Shown one piece after another: positions 21,578-29,074 of a stretch of 32,924 nucleotides of DNA. The DNA is from a virus, in IMG/VR virus record IMGVR_UViG_3300046715_000134, positions 1-32,924 of that record. One strand, given 5' to 3'. The position numbers and the translations under genes were made by a program. Position 1 is the first letter of the stretch. Every line of letters begins with the position of its first letter. The notes under the pieces were generated by a model. That model searched no databases and was not told where the DNA came from. It was given only the letters and a program-made list of their open reading frames with translations.

Positions 21578-21935
21578 CACCGCCTACGGCATAGGCGATC
21601 CCACCGTCGTGCGGCTCGGCAAGTTCCTCCGCGACACCCCGCTCGCCAACGGCCGGCGGGCACCGGTTCCGCCCGGAGTCAGCGAGCTACTCGCCCAGGC
21701 AATCTGCAACTACACCCAAGGGCTGGTCTACGACCTGGACCGCCAGGACTGGATCGCGCTCGGCGACTGGGAAGCCACCCCCGACCTCGGCGACATCCAG
21801 ATCGAACAGATCGGTGGGGAAGTGGTGCGCATGACCCACCGCGTGACCGGCATCTCCGTGCTCGGCGAAAACCACGACGACGCCTGGACGCAGCTGAAAA
21901 CCCGAGTGAGGGAAAGGACCGACTCTCATGGCTGA
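21570..21935 (+). CDS. Hypothetical protein between lysis and fibre genes
   Basis: 121-aa acidic soluble protein from ATG 21570 with AAGGAG upstream. Early residues GDPTVVRLGKFLRDTPLANGRRAPVP suggest a helix and loop. Later segments ICNYTQGLVYDLDRQDWIALGDW and HRVTGISVLGENHDDAWTQLKTRV look like an alpha/beta domain ending in a helix. It overlaps the next minor tail gene by 8 bases and probably belongs to the tail operon. No family recognised. Confidence 0.75.
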   Translation: MADTAYGIGDPTVVRLGKFLRDTPLANGRRAPVPPGVSELLAQAICNYTQGLVYDLDRQDWIALGDWEATPDLGDIQIEQIGGEVVRMTHRVTGISVLGENHDDAWTQLKTRVRERTDSHG

Positions 21936-22992
21936 TCCGATCGAAACCATCAGCACCGAGCTGGAAATCTTCGGGCTCGCCCAACCGGCGGGCAGCCCAC
22001 CGATGACCGAAACCTATCTGCACGTCCGCCGCCGCCAGGACGGGGCCGCCGAACGTGCCGTGATGGGGCTACCCGCCTACAAGGGCGAGCAGGGTGACCC
22101 GGGCGCACCCGGGGCGGTCCATCAGGGCGAGCGCACCACCGCCCAGCTCGAAGCGCTCCGCGACGTTCTCACCGTCGCCAACGTCAACTGGGCCTACCGC
22201 AACACCGACACCGACGACCAGTGGGTGTGGACCGGCGAGACGTTCGTCATCTACCACGAGGTCTACGCCACCCCCGGGCCGGTCGGCCCACCGCCGGTCC
22301 TCGAACCCGGCGCGCTGACCGTCGGCGGCGAGGAGCAGCCCGCCACCTTCGGGGTGCGGGTCAACGGCGCGAACGGCACCTACACCCTCGGCCTCGACCT
22401 GCCGACCCCACCGGCCGGGGAACAGGGCCCCACCGGGCCGTCCGGATCGGTGATCCACTCGGTCGACGTCGCCGACGACTCCAGCCCCGCCGCAGGCGAT
22501 GTGCTCGCCTACTCCAGCGACGGAAAGCTGCGCTGGGTCACCGGCTCGGCGTTCGTCGAGGAGTACGTGGTGTCTCCGTCCGGGTTCCCCACCGCCACCC
22601 GGCTGCCCACCGACACCCGCGCCGTCCTGTTCTCGGTGCAGATTCCGGCCCGCCCGTATCCCTACCGGTTCGACTTCGCCGGAGGCGTCGACGTCTACGC
22701 CGGGATCGGCACCCAGGTCGACGTCGAGATTCGCCGCGACAACCAAACCTCCGGGGAGGTCGTCGGATTGGGCAAAGGCCAGGACGGGGAGAACTGGCGT
22801 GAGGTCATGTTCCGGGCCCACTCCAACGTCGACATCGACCCCACCTCGACCGCAGGCATCATCCCGATCAACACCCCCGTAACGCTGTATGTGGCGGCGG
22901 TCAAGCGGGCCGGTGTGCTGCTGCCCTGGCAGTACCGCTCCACCAACGCCCAGCTGCGGGTGCGGCTGATGCGGGTCGGAGTGTCGGCATGA
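21928..22992 (+). CDS. Minor tail protein with short collagen-like segments
   Basis: 354 aa. An N-terminal beta domain (PPMTETYLHVRRRQDGAAERAV) leads to Gly-X-Y segments (GEQGDPGAPGAV near 53, GEQGPTGPSGS near 165). These flank a compact domain containing DTDDQWVWTGETFVIYHE. The C-terminal 160 residues are beta-rich (ATRLPTDTRAVLFSVQI, QYRSTNAQLRVRLMRVGV) and resemble a trimeric fibre head. Such proteins form tail-tip fibres or spikes that touch the host. Its position after the lysis block is typical of phages with split tail gene groups. Confidence 0.75.
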   Translation: MADPIETISTELEIFGLAQPAGSPPMTETYLHVRRRQDGAAERAVMGLPAYKGEQGDPGAPGAVHQGERTTAQLEALRDVLTVANVNWAYRNTDTDDQWVWTGETFVIYHEVYATPGPVGPPPVLEPGALTVGGEEQPATFGVRVNGANGTYTLGLDLPTPPAGEQGPTGPSGSVIHSVDVADDSSPAAGDVLAYSSDGKLRWVTGSAFVEEYVVSPSGFPTATRLPTDTRAVLFSVQIPARPYPYRFDFAGGVDVYAGIGTQVDVEIRRDNQTSGEVVGLGKGQDGENWREVMFRAHSNVDIDPTSTAGIIPINTPVTLYVAAVKRAGVLLPWQYRSTNAQLRVRLMRVGVSA

Positions 22993-24776
22993 CCGAAACC
23001 GGAGTGGTCGTCGCCGACCAGCCGGAACGGCCACGCTTCCACTTCCCGCCACCGGTCCAGGCCGCGTCCCCGTCGGTCGCCGACAACGTCACCGCGCTGG
23101 TCGCCTCACTGTTCGAGCAGCTGTCCCAAGACGACCTGATCTCTTTGGGACTGGCGTTGATTCAGGCCATCGGCGGCAACTTCGGGCCGCTGCAGCAGTG
23201 GCTGATCGACCAGGCCGAAGAAGGCCTCACCTGGCTGACCGGCCTCGACGACTGGGCGGTCGGGCTCGCCAACCTCACCGACCTGCTGGCCTCCATCCAA
23301 GGCATCTTCGCCGGGGCCACCGCCGAGCTGAAAACCATCTCCGACCTGCTCTCGCTGCGGTGGCTGCAGGCCGACGGCACCGAGTCCGACCTCGCCGAGT
23401 CGATCCACGCGATCATCCAGGCCATCCGCGGCATCGAGGTGCCGAACCTGATCGGCGCCATCGGCGACCTGTTCGAGGAGATGTTCGGGCTCAACAAGAA
23501 CGTGGAGGCCGCCGACAGCAAGGCGGTCGTCGCCCAAAACCAGATCACCACCATCGCGCAGGTGTTCCTGGTGCAAACCAACCGGCCGCTCTGGGAAGGC
23601 GTCGACCCGACCGGTGAGGCCACCCTCCCGCACGCCACCCTGCGCGCCGGGGACGTCGTCACCATCAACGCAACCACCTCGCGGTGGGGCATCCTGCGCT
23701 GCGAGCTGCCGGTCCACAAGACCACCGCCACCTTCATGGCCTCCCGCACCGGCACCGTCGACGCCTTCTACATCGACGTCTACCGCATGCTCCCCGACGG
23801 CTCCTACCAGCTCCACCACTCCTCGGCCAACCTCGCGGGCACCCTGCTCCCCAACCTCGCCTGGCAGCAGGTCGCCTACCCCGAGTTCCTCGTCGAGCTG
23901 GGCGAATCGATCGCCCTCCAATTCCGCATGTCCGGCTCCGGGTCGGTCTCCATCGCGGGTGCATCGGTGCCCGCGCCGGCGTCGCTGCCCGGCTTCCTGC
24001 CCAAACACTTCGGGGCGGTCCGCACCGCCAGCAACGCCCCGGCCACCATCACCGCCGCCCAGGCCGACTCGTTCTACTCGGGCTCGATCCCGTTCGTGCA
24101 ATTCGGCTCCGACGTCGGCCAAATCAACGCCCCCCGCAACATCTTCGATGACTTCAACCGTGGCGCGCTGGGCCCCAACTGGGCGCTGACCACCAACGGC
24201 GGCAACAACCTCACCGTCGCGAGCAACCGGATGGCCAACCCGTCCACCCAACTCGCCGGGCAGGCCTCGGCCGGTATCTACATCCTGCCGATGAGCACCG
24301 ACAAGGTGAACGTCGACTTCGACCTGACCAACGTCACGTCCATGACCTCCGGTGTGATGCTGTGCTGCCGAGGCGATTTCACCAACTTCCTCTACGTCGC
24401 CATCAACGCCACCACCGTCTACCTGTTCGTCTGCCCCGACCTCAACAGCCAGTCCACCCAGGTCGCCTCGGGCAGCTTCTCCGACAACACGCGGCGCTGG
24501 CGGGCCTCGGTCGCCGACGGGGTGTTCTCGGTGTTCCCCCAGCTCCAGGACGGCAGTACCGGCGAGTGGTATTACCCCGACGACGACCCGACCGTCTCCT
24601 GGGTCAACGACGGCTCCATCAGCACCGGGCCCGGAAACCGGTTCTGCGGGGCCGTCATTGAGCACTCCGGATTCACCACCGGCTCCCCGATCGACAACTG
24701 GAACGCCTACGACGTGATCCCCGAATCCGAAACCGACGACGTCACCAATGTTGTAACAACGGAAGGCGGCACCTGA
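22989..24776 (+). CDS. Minor tail protein with helical stalk and LamG-like C-terminus
   Basis: 595 aa. Residues 25-190 are hydrophobic helices (VTALVASLFEQLSQDDLISLG, NLIGAIGDLFEEMFGLN) with repeated LxxL spacing, like an oligomeric stalk. Residues 195-330 are beta-rich. From about 385 a concanavalin/LamG-like domain begins at FDDFNRGALGPNW and continues through TSGVMLCCRGDFTNFLYVAIN. The same opening motif occurs in the gene at 26598. The domain may bind host-surface glycans. ATGA overlap with the previous gene. Confidence 0.75.
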   Translation: MTETGVVVADQPERPRFHFPPPVQAASPSVADNVTALVASLFEQLSQDDLISLGLALIQAIGGNFGPLQQWLIDQAEEGLTWLTGLDDWAVGLANLTDLLASIQGIFAGATAELKTISDLLSLRWLQADGTESDLAESIHAIIQAIRGIEVPNLIGAIGDLFEEMFGLNKNVEAADSKAVVAQNQITTIAQVFLVQTNRPLWEGVDPTGEATLPHATLRAGDVVTINATTSRWGILRCELPVHKTTATFMASRTGTVDAFYIDVYRMLPDGSYQLHHSSANLAGTLLPNLAWQQVAYPEFLVELGESIALQFRMSGSGSVSIAGASVPAPASLPGFLPKHFGAVRTASNAPATITAAQADSFYSGSIPFVQFGSDVGQINAPRNIFDDFNRGALGPNWALTTNGGNNLTVASNRMANPSTQLAGQASAGIYILPMSTDKVNVDFDLTNVTSMTSGVMLCCRGDFTNFLYVAINATTVYLFVCPDLNSQSTQVASGSFSDNTRRWRASVADGVFSVFPQLQDGSTGEWYYPDDDPTVSWVNDGSISTGPGNRFCGAVIEHSGFTTGSPIDNWNAYDVIPESETDDVTNVVTTEGGT

Positions 24777-25489
24777 TGGCCGACATCGACTACCAAACCG
24801 TCACCGGCGCCTGGGGCCACATCATCGACGACGGCATCCTCGACGACGACCCCGACCCCGACGAGGTCGCCCCCACCGGCCTGGTCACCTTCACCCCGCT
24901 GCTGGGCTCCTCGGGCAGCCTGCCCGTCGGCAGCCCCGCCCGGTCGGTATCCATCTCCCCGGTCGTCGCGCTCGTCGCCGACGGCATCCTCACCGACCAG
25001 CAGGGCCGCGAAGGCATCCGGCTCGTCGCCGCCATCGGCGGCACCCCCGTCTGGTGGCGGGCCACCCCCAAGCTGCACTGGGCCAAGGTCGCGGTCCCGT
25101 CGGTGCCCATCACCTTCGGGCCCGGCGACGACGGTACCGTCCACCTCAACGACCTCATCGGCGCCGACCTGCCCGGCGAAGGCGGCGACATCCGCCATCC
25201 CACCCCGGTCGCCGACCTGAACCTTCCCACGGTCGGCGACTTCGAATACAGCTTCCGGCTCTCCGGCGGCGACTTCCCGACCGGCGCCGCGCTCGCATTC
25301 CTGATCGGCACCATCCAGTACCCGTTCACCCTGTCCGGGAACCGGGCCACCATCACCATCACCGGCGACCAGATCGCCACCATCCCCGCAGGCACCGACT
25401 ACTGGCTGCTCTATGCCGAGGACGGCGCCCTGCCCGGCATCGAGCTGCAGACCGGCAAGGTCCGCAAGGTCAAGGAGAAGAGCGCATGA
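24776..25489 (+). CDS. Minor tail protein, beta-rich
   Basis: 237 aa, acidic. An N-terminal Asp-rich segment (DDGILDDDPDPDE) precedes a beta domain with ARSVSISPVVALVADGILTD, then FEYSFRLSGGDFPTGAALAF and RATITITGDQIATIPAGTDYWLLY. The pattern of a short structured domain followed by YWLLYAEDG resembles small fibre-associated domains in actinophage tails. It overlaps the previous gene by TGATG and the next by ATGA. Exact role unknown. Confidence 0.7.
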   Translation: MADIDYQTVTGAWGHIIDDGILDDDPDPDEVAPTGLVTFTPLLGSSGSLPVGSPARSVSISPVVALVADGILTDQQGREGIRLVAAIGGTPVWWRATPKLHWAKVAVPSVPITFGPGDDGTVHLNDLIGADLPGEGGDIRHPTPVADLNLPTVGDFEYSFRLSGGDFPTGAALAFLIGTIQYPFTLSGNRATITITGDQIATIPAGTDYWLLYAEDGALPGIELQTGKVRKVKEKSA

Positions 25490-26598
25490 TCCTCGTCGGC
25501 TCCGACGACCAGGTCGTCACCGTCCTCCGCGACGAAGACCGCACCATCCGCGTCCCACGCGGCACCGGCATCCTCACCCCGATGCGCGGCGAGCCCGGCC
25601 AGACCGGGCCCGTCGGCCCGCAGGGGCAAACCGGAGCCACCGGTGCGCAGGGGGAGCGGGGCCCGCAGGGGATCCCGGGTGAGTCCATCCAGGGCGAGCG
25701 CGGCGAGCAAGGCCCCGTCGGTGAGCGCGGCCCCATCGGTTTGACCGGCGAGCAGGGCCCCGTCGGTGAGCGCGGCCCCATCGGATTGACCGGCCCGCAG
25801 GGTGTGCCCGGCGAGGTCTCCCAGGCCATGCTCGACGCAGCGGTCGCCCAGCTCGTCGACAACGCCCCCGAAGCCCTCAACACCCTCGACGAACTGGCGA
25901 ACGCGCTCGGCGGCGATCCCGACTTCGCCACCACCGTCTCCACCCGCATCGGCGAGAAGGCCGACCGGGTCCACACCCACACCACCCACGACATCACCAA
26001 CCTCGACGCCGCGCTCGCCGCCATCGAAAGCGTCCCCGCAGGCGGCAGCTCCACCACCTATCTGCGTGGCGACCGCACCTGGCAGCGCATCACCAAATCC
26101 GACATCGGGCTCGCCGCCGTCGACAACACCGCCGACACCGACAAGCCGGTCTCGGTCGCCCAGGCCGATGCGATCGGCGCCCGCGAACCAGCCATCGCGG
26201 GGGGCACCACCACCCAGTGGTGGCGCGGCGACAAGACGTGGCAGCCGATCAGCAAGGCCACCGTCGGTTTGTCCAATGTGGACAACACCGCCGACGCCGA
26301 CAAACCCATCTCCGCGCCGCAGGCCATGTACATGTCGAGCCGGGAACCGGGCATCTCGCTCGGCACCACCGGCCAGTACTGGCGCGGCGACAAGAGCTGG
26401 CAAACCCTCAACAAGGCCGCCGTCGGCCTCTCCGCCGTCGACAACACCGCCGACACCGACAAGGCCATCTCCACCGCAGCCCAGGCCGCCCTCAACACCA
26501 AGGTGACCGGGGCCGGGCTGTCGCTGTGGGTCGGCACCACCGCCGCCTACAACGCACTACCGTCCAAATCCGCCACCACCGTCTACGTGCTCACCTGA
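25486..26598 (+). CDS. Tail fibre protein with collagen-like and fibre repeats
   Basis: 370 aa. Residues about 34-110 are Gly-X-Y repeats (GEPGQTGPVGPQGQTGATG and onward), a collagen-like triple helix. Next is a helical segment (AMLDAAVAQLVDNAPEALNTLDELANAL) of the kind that nucleates trimers. Then come three 53-residue units carrying RGD[RK]-[TS]-WQ and [AS]-x-VDNTAD-[TA]-DK, the classic phage fibre repeat. The end (LWVGTTAAYNALPSKSATTVYVLT) resembles a fibre-tip domain. Together these make a trimeric, elongated receptor-binding fibre. ATGA start overlap. Confidence 0.88.
   Translation: MILVGSDDQVVTVLRDEDRTIRVPRGTGILTPMRGEPGQTGPVGPQGQTGATGAQGERGPQGIPGESIQGERGEQGPVGERGPIGLTGEQGPVGERGPIGLTGPQGVPGEVSQAMLDAAVAQLVDNAPEALNTLDELANALGGDPDFATTVSTRIGEKADRVHTHTTHDITNLDAALAAIESVPAGGSSTTYLRGDRTWQRITKSDIGLAAVDNTADTDKPVSVAQADAIGAREPAIAGGTTTQWWRGDKTWQPISKATVGLSNVDNTADADKPISAPQAMYMSSREPGISLGTTGQYWRGDKSWQTLNKAAVGLSAVDNTADTDKAISTAAQAALNTKVTGAGLSLWVGTTAAYNALPSKSATTVYVLT
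25705..25794 (+). repeat. 45-base tandem duplication in collagen-like region
   Basis: Units 25705-25749 and 25750-25794 differ at only two bases, both silent, and encode EQGPVGERGPIGLTG twice. This looks like a recent slippage duplication and marks a place where fibre length can change in 15-residue steps. Confidence 0.9.
26065..26541 (+). repeat. Three 159-base fibre repeats
   Basis: Units start at 26065, 26224 and 26383 with exact 159-base spacing, each opening with RGD-[RK]-[TS]-W-Q. The nucleotide sequences have diverged moderately, so the repeat is older than the collagen-like duplication. The third unit grades into the C-terminal domain. Confidence 0.85.
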
Positions 26599-27326
26599 TG
26601 GCCGACCTCTATGCAGGCGCCGCCCGGGCCGCCGACGTGCGCGTCGGCGCTCCCCAGGCCGCCGCCGTCTACCTCGGCAACACGCTCATCTGGTCGCCGA
26701 AAACCTACTACCTCGACAACTTCAGTCGCGCCACCCTCGGCGCCGCCTGGCGCACCGACCAACTATCCAACCCGTCGGCGGTCATCAGCGATTCCACCCG
26801 CCTGCAGGCCGGGTCGGTGGCGAACAACACCGGCCGCCAGGCCGCCTCCTGGGCCACCTACGTCGCCGGCCAGTTCGGCACCGACAACCAGTACGTGCGA
26901 GCGCAGCTCACCGACCCCTCCTGGGGCCGCACCGGCGACTGCTACACCTCCATCTTCCTCGCCGGGGACTCGACACTGACCCACCTCGTGTCGCTGACCT
27001 GTTCAACCACCGCACGCAACGGCACCCAGCTCATCCACCTGACCGGCGGCACCCCCAACGGCGTCGGTAACGCCGCATCCGGCGGGTCACGGCAAAGGAC
27101 CGTGGCCACCGTCGACGCGGGCATCTCGCGTTCGTCGCAGATCGAACTGCAGCGCCGGGGCAACCAGTTCGACACCTACGTCGATGGTGTGGCGATGCAG
27201 TCGGAGACGATCGCCGTCGGCAGCGGATACCGATACTGGGGAGTGTGCGTCGAAGCCCTCGACCCGCTGTTCGGATCACAGTCGGCCTCGCAGGCCATCT
27301 ACTGGATCGAGGCAGGCGACCTCTGA
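26598..27326 (+). CDS. Minor tail protein with LamG-like domain
   Basis: 242 aa, starting with TGATG overlap after the fibre gene. A short N-terminal segment (GAPQAAAVYLGNTLIW) resembles a fibre-attachment strand. The rest is a concanavalin-like domain opening with LDNFSRATLGAAW and ending with YRYWGVCVEALDPLFGSQSASQAIYWIEAGDL. The opening matches the C-terminal domain of the protein at 22989. Last gene of the rightward late operon; a GC hairpin follows. Probably binds host surface sugars. Confidence 0.75.
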   Translation: MADLYAGAARAADVRVGAPQAAAVYLGNTLIWSPKTYYLDNFSRATLGAAWRTDQLSNPSAVISDSTRLQAGSVANNTGRQAASWATYVAGQFGTDNQYVRAQLTDPSWGRTGDCYTSIFLAGDSTLTHLVSLTCSTTARNGTQLIHLTGGTPNGVGNAASGGSRQRTVATVDAGISRSSQIELQRRGNQFDTYVDGVAMQSETIAVGSGYRYWGVCVEALDPLFGSQSASQAIYWIEAGDL

Positions 27327-27333
27327 CACGAAA

Positions 27334-27368
27334 GGGGAGGCGCCTCCCCCGCAGGGGAAACGCCTCCC
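27334..27368. terminator. GC-rich hairpin at the end of the late operon
   Basis: A perfect 16-base palindrome GGGGAGGCGCCTCCCC (27334-27349), and an alternative stem GGGAGGCG (27335-27342) / CGCCTCCC (27361-27368). It lies 8 bases after the last tail gene and before the 3' end of a convergent gene, so it could stop transcription from both sides. No T-tract. Confidence 0.7.
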
Positions 27369-27426
27369 GGCTCTGACCTACACCACCCACGAGGGTGGTT
27401 CACTCAGCGCTTTCCAATATGGCTGC

Positions 27427-27816
27427 TCAGGCGGTCTGCGTCCAATACTCGGAAGCAGTGTTGACCGCCTTCACGAAACGGCGGACCTTCGCCTCGTCGC
27501 GGGGGCGGGCCTCGACCGTGAGAACCTCACCGTCGGCCAGCTCCAGAATGATGAACATGGTCGACATATCCTTCTTCGCCAGCCCGCCGATCACCGCGCC
27601 GAGTGGCCCAGCAATCACCGCCCCGGCAGCGACCCGAGTGGCCGTCAATCGGGGAGCGGCCTGCGCGCCGGATTCGTAAGAAGCCTTCGCCCCGGCGACC
27701 GGATAGTTGAGGCCCTCGATCTGCAGGTTCTTTCCGTACAGGCGCCACTTCCCGGTGGCCAGGCAATCGAACTGGTGCTCCTCCCGGTAGCGGTCGCGGA
27801 AATCTCGGAACCCCAT
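27427..27816 (-). CDS. Small glycine-zipper-like protein beside the immunity region
   Basis: 129 aa from ATG 27816. The AAGAAGG site is 8 bases from this ATG but only 2 from the upstream ATG at 27822. The N-terminal half looks like a small beta domain (HQFDCLATGKWRLYGKNLQIEGLNYPV). A hydrophobic Gly/Ala segment VAAGAVIAGPLGAVIGGLAKKD follows, then strands STMFIILELADGEVLTVEA and a final helix KVRRFVKAVNTASEYW. The ends recall PH-like domains with an inserted membrane-interacting segment. It is transcribed leftward like the repressor but separated from integrase by a terminator, so it probably has its own promoter. This is where related temperate phages carry prophage-expressed genes; function unknown. 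Confidence 0.75.
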   Translation of the reverse strand: MGFRDFRDRYREEHQFDCLATGKWRLYGKNLQIEGLNYPVAGAKASYESGAQAAPRLTATRVAAGAVIAGPLGAVIGGLAKKDMSTMFIILELADGEVLTVEARPRDEAKVRRFVKAVNTASEYWTQTA

Positions 27817-27958
27817 GCTCATGCCCTTCTTTGTGTTGGTTTGGGACGGTCTCGTCTCGAATGAGAGTGTACGAAATCATCCCGTCAAAGACCTATGTTC
27901 AGCGCAGCAAATCGGGCCAAATAAATGACAACCCGACCAAATGCGTGCCAGGATAAGG

Positions 27959-28003
27959 AAATCCGCCGCCCCCGCGCTTAAGGGAGCAGGGGGTGGCGGA
28001 TTT
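27959..28003. terminator. Strong hairpin terminator downstream of integrase
   Basis: Arms 27959-27973 and 27989-28003 form a 15-bp stem (AAATCCGCC-G-CCCCC with GGGGG-T-GGCGGATTT) with a single G-U pair and a 15-base loop. The A/T-rich ends give TTT on either strand. It lies 40 bases past the integrase stop and separates leftward integrase transcripts from the gene at 27427-27816. The rest of the gap to 27816 is A/T-richer than its surroundings and contains a TTGACG in the leftward sense but no clear -10. Confidence 0.85.
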
Positions 28004-28042
28004 CGGTAGAGGGGAGGGGGGAAGTTGTTACGTGTGCCCGTA

Positions 28043-28921
28043 TTACGCTGCGGCCATCATGGCAGCACGCACCTCATCCTCATCGACCGCGGTATAGCGC
28101 TGGGTGGTAGCCACCGAAGCATGACCCAGCAATGTCTGCACTGCCCGAAGGTTGCCGGTCCCGCGATGCGCCCGCGTCGCGAACCGGTGCCGGAGGGTGT
28201 GCATCGTCCACGCCCCCGGGAGCGCCTCGGCGCATAGATGCCCGACCCAGCGCGCCGACAAATGACCGTTGTCGTCGCCCGGGAAGAGCCAGCCGTGGCG
28301 CGCCGCCCCGGGGGTGTGTCCCGCCGCCCCCTTCTCGATCTGGCTCGCCAGGTCGTCGCTGATCGGGATGATCCGCACCCGAGCACCCTTGCCGAGCACC
28401 CGGAGCACCGGACCGGTGGAGCCCTCCTCGACATGCTCGGTGTGGACCTGGGCGACCTCCGCGCGGCGTAGCCCAGCCTCACACGAGAGCCGCAGCATCA
28501 GCTGCACTCGTTTCGACGGGGTCTGCAGCGCGGCTGCCCACACCCGATCCGGGGCGGGCCTCGGCGCCGGGGTCGACGAATGCACCAGCGGCAAATCCTC
28601 GGTCGGGTTGGTCGGCAGCCGCCCGGTCTTGTGCGCCCAGCCGAACAGCGAGCAGGCGGCGTTGCGGTGTCCGCGTCGGGTCTCCAGCGACCACGTTTGC
28701 CCCGCCTGGTACTCGACGATCGTGTCGAGGGTGACGTCGTTTGGCGAACCGGACAATGCCCGTGCGAGCCGTTCGAGTTGCTGTCGGCGGGTGTTGACCG
28801 TGGTGTGCGGTCGGCCCATCGCGCGGAGGTGGCGGAGGTAGTCGGCGAGCAGCGGCTGCCATTCTGCCGGTACCGATTTGGCGCGTCCCGTGTTACCTGT
28901 GTTACTGGTGTTGTGGTTCAT
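28043..28921 (-). CDS. int: Tyrosine integrase
   Basis: Site-specific recombinase of 292 aa that would join attP to the host tRNA attB. An N-terminal core-binding (SAM-like) domain occupies about 20-110. The catalytic domain shows Arg152 (EAGLRRAEV), Lys178 (GKGARVR), His241-x-x-Arg244 (HTLRHRF), His267 (LLGHAS) and nucleophile Tyr276 (TTQRYTAV). No long arm-binding domain is evident, only a short polar N-terminus (NHNTSNTGNTG). The C-terminus VRAAMMAAA looks like an ssrA-type degradation tail. It is transcribed leftward behind the repressor, with a 153-base gap that includes candidate arm sites. Start at ATG 28921 has only a weak, distant GGAG. Confidence 0.95.
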   Translation of the reverse strand: MNHNTSNTGNTGRAKSVPAEWQPLLADYLRHLRAMGRPHTTVNTRRQQLERLARALSGSPNDVTLDTIVEYQAGQTWSLETRRGHRNAACSLFGWAHKTGRLPTNPTEDLPLVHSSTPAPRPAPDRVWAAALQTPSKRVQLMLRLSCEAGLRRAEVAQVHTEHVEEGSTGPVLRVLGKGARVRIIPISDDLASQIEKGAAGHTPGAARHGWLFPGDDNGHLSARWVGHLCAEALPGAWTMHTLRHRFATRAHRGTGNLRAVQTLLGHASVATTQRYTAVDEDEVRAAMMAAA

Positions 28922-29074
28922 GAGTGTGAATCTTGCTCCGGTTTGTGCACGTTTGTCACTAGTTTGGATTTCATTTACTAGAGCAAATGTGACGGTTGTG
29001 AATGGTGTGACCTACATGCGAAATCGAACCAACGGCGCAACCGCTGGTTCGTAGTGAGGGCTCTCAGAGCGGCA
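28922..29074. other. int-rep intergenic region with candidate arm-type sites
   Basis: A/T-richer non-coding segment. It has two tandem 10-mers GTTTGTGCAC and GTTTGTCACT (28941-28960) and three TGTGA elements spaced exactly 9 bases (28988, 28997, 29006), plus another at 28925. These are candidate integrase arm or excisionase sites left of the attP core. An inverted repeat GAACCAACGG / CCGCTGGTTC (29027-29051, one mismatch) follows and could end or attenuate repressor transcripts before integrase. No coding potential. Confidence 0.5.

Noticed and set aside
25600-25800. Periodic short repeats as a CRISPR array
   Set aside because: The periodicity is 9-base Gly-X-Y coding repeat inside an open frame with no unique spacers.
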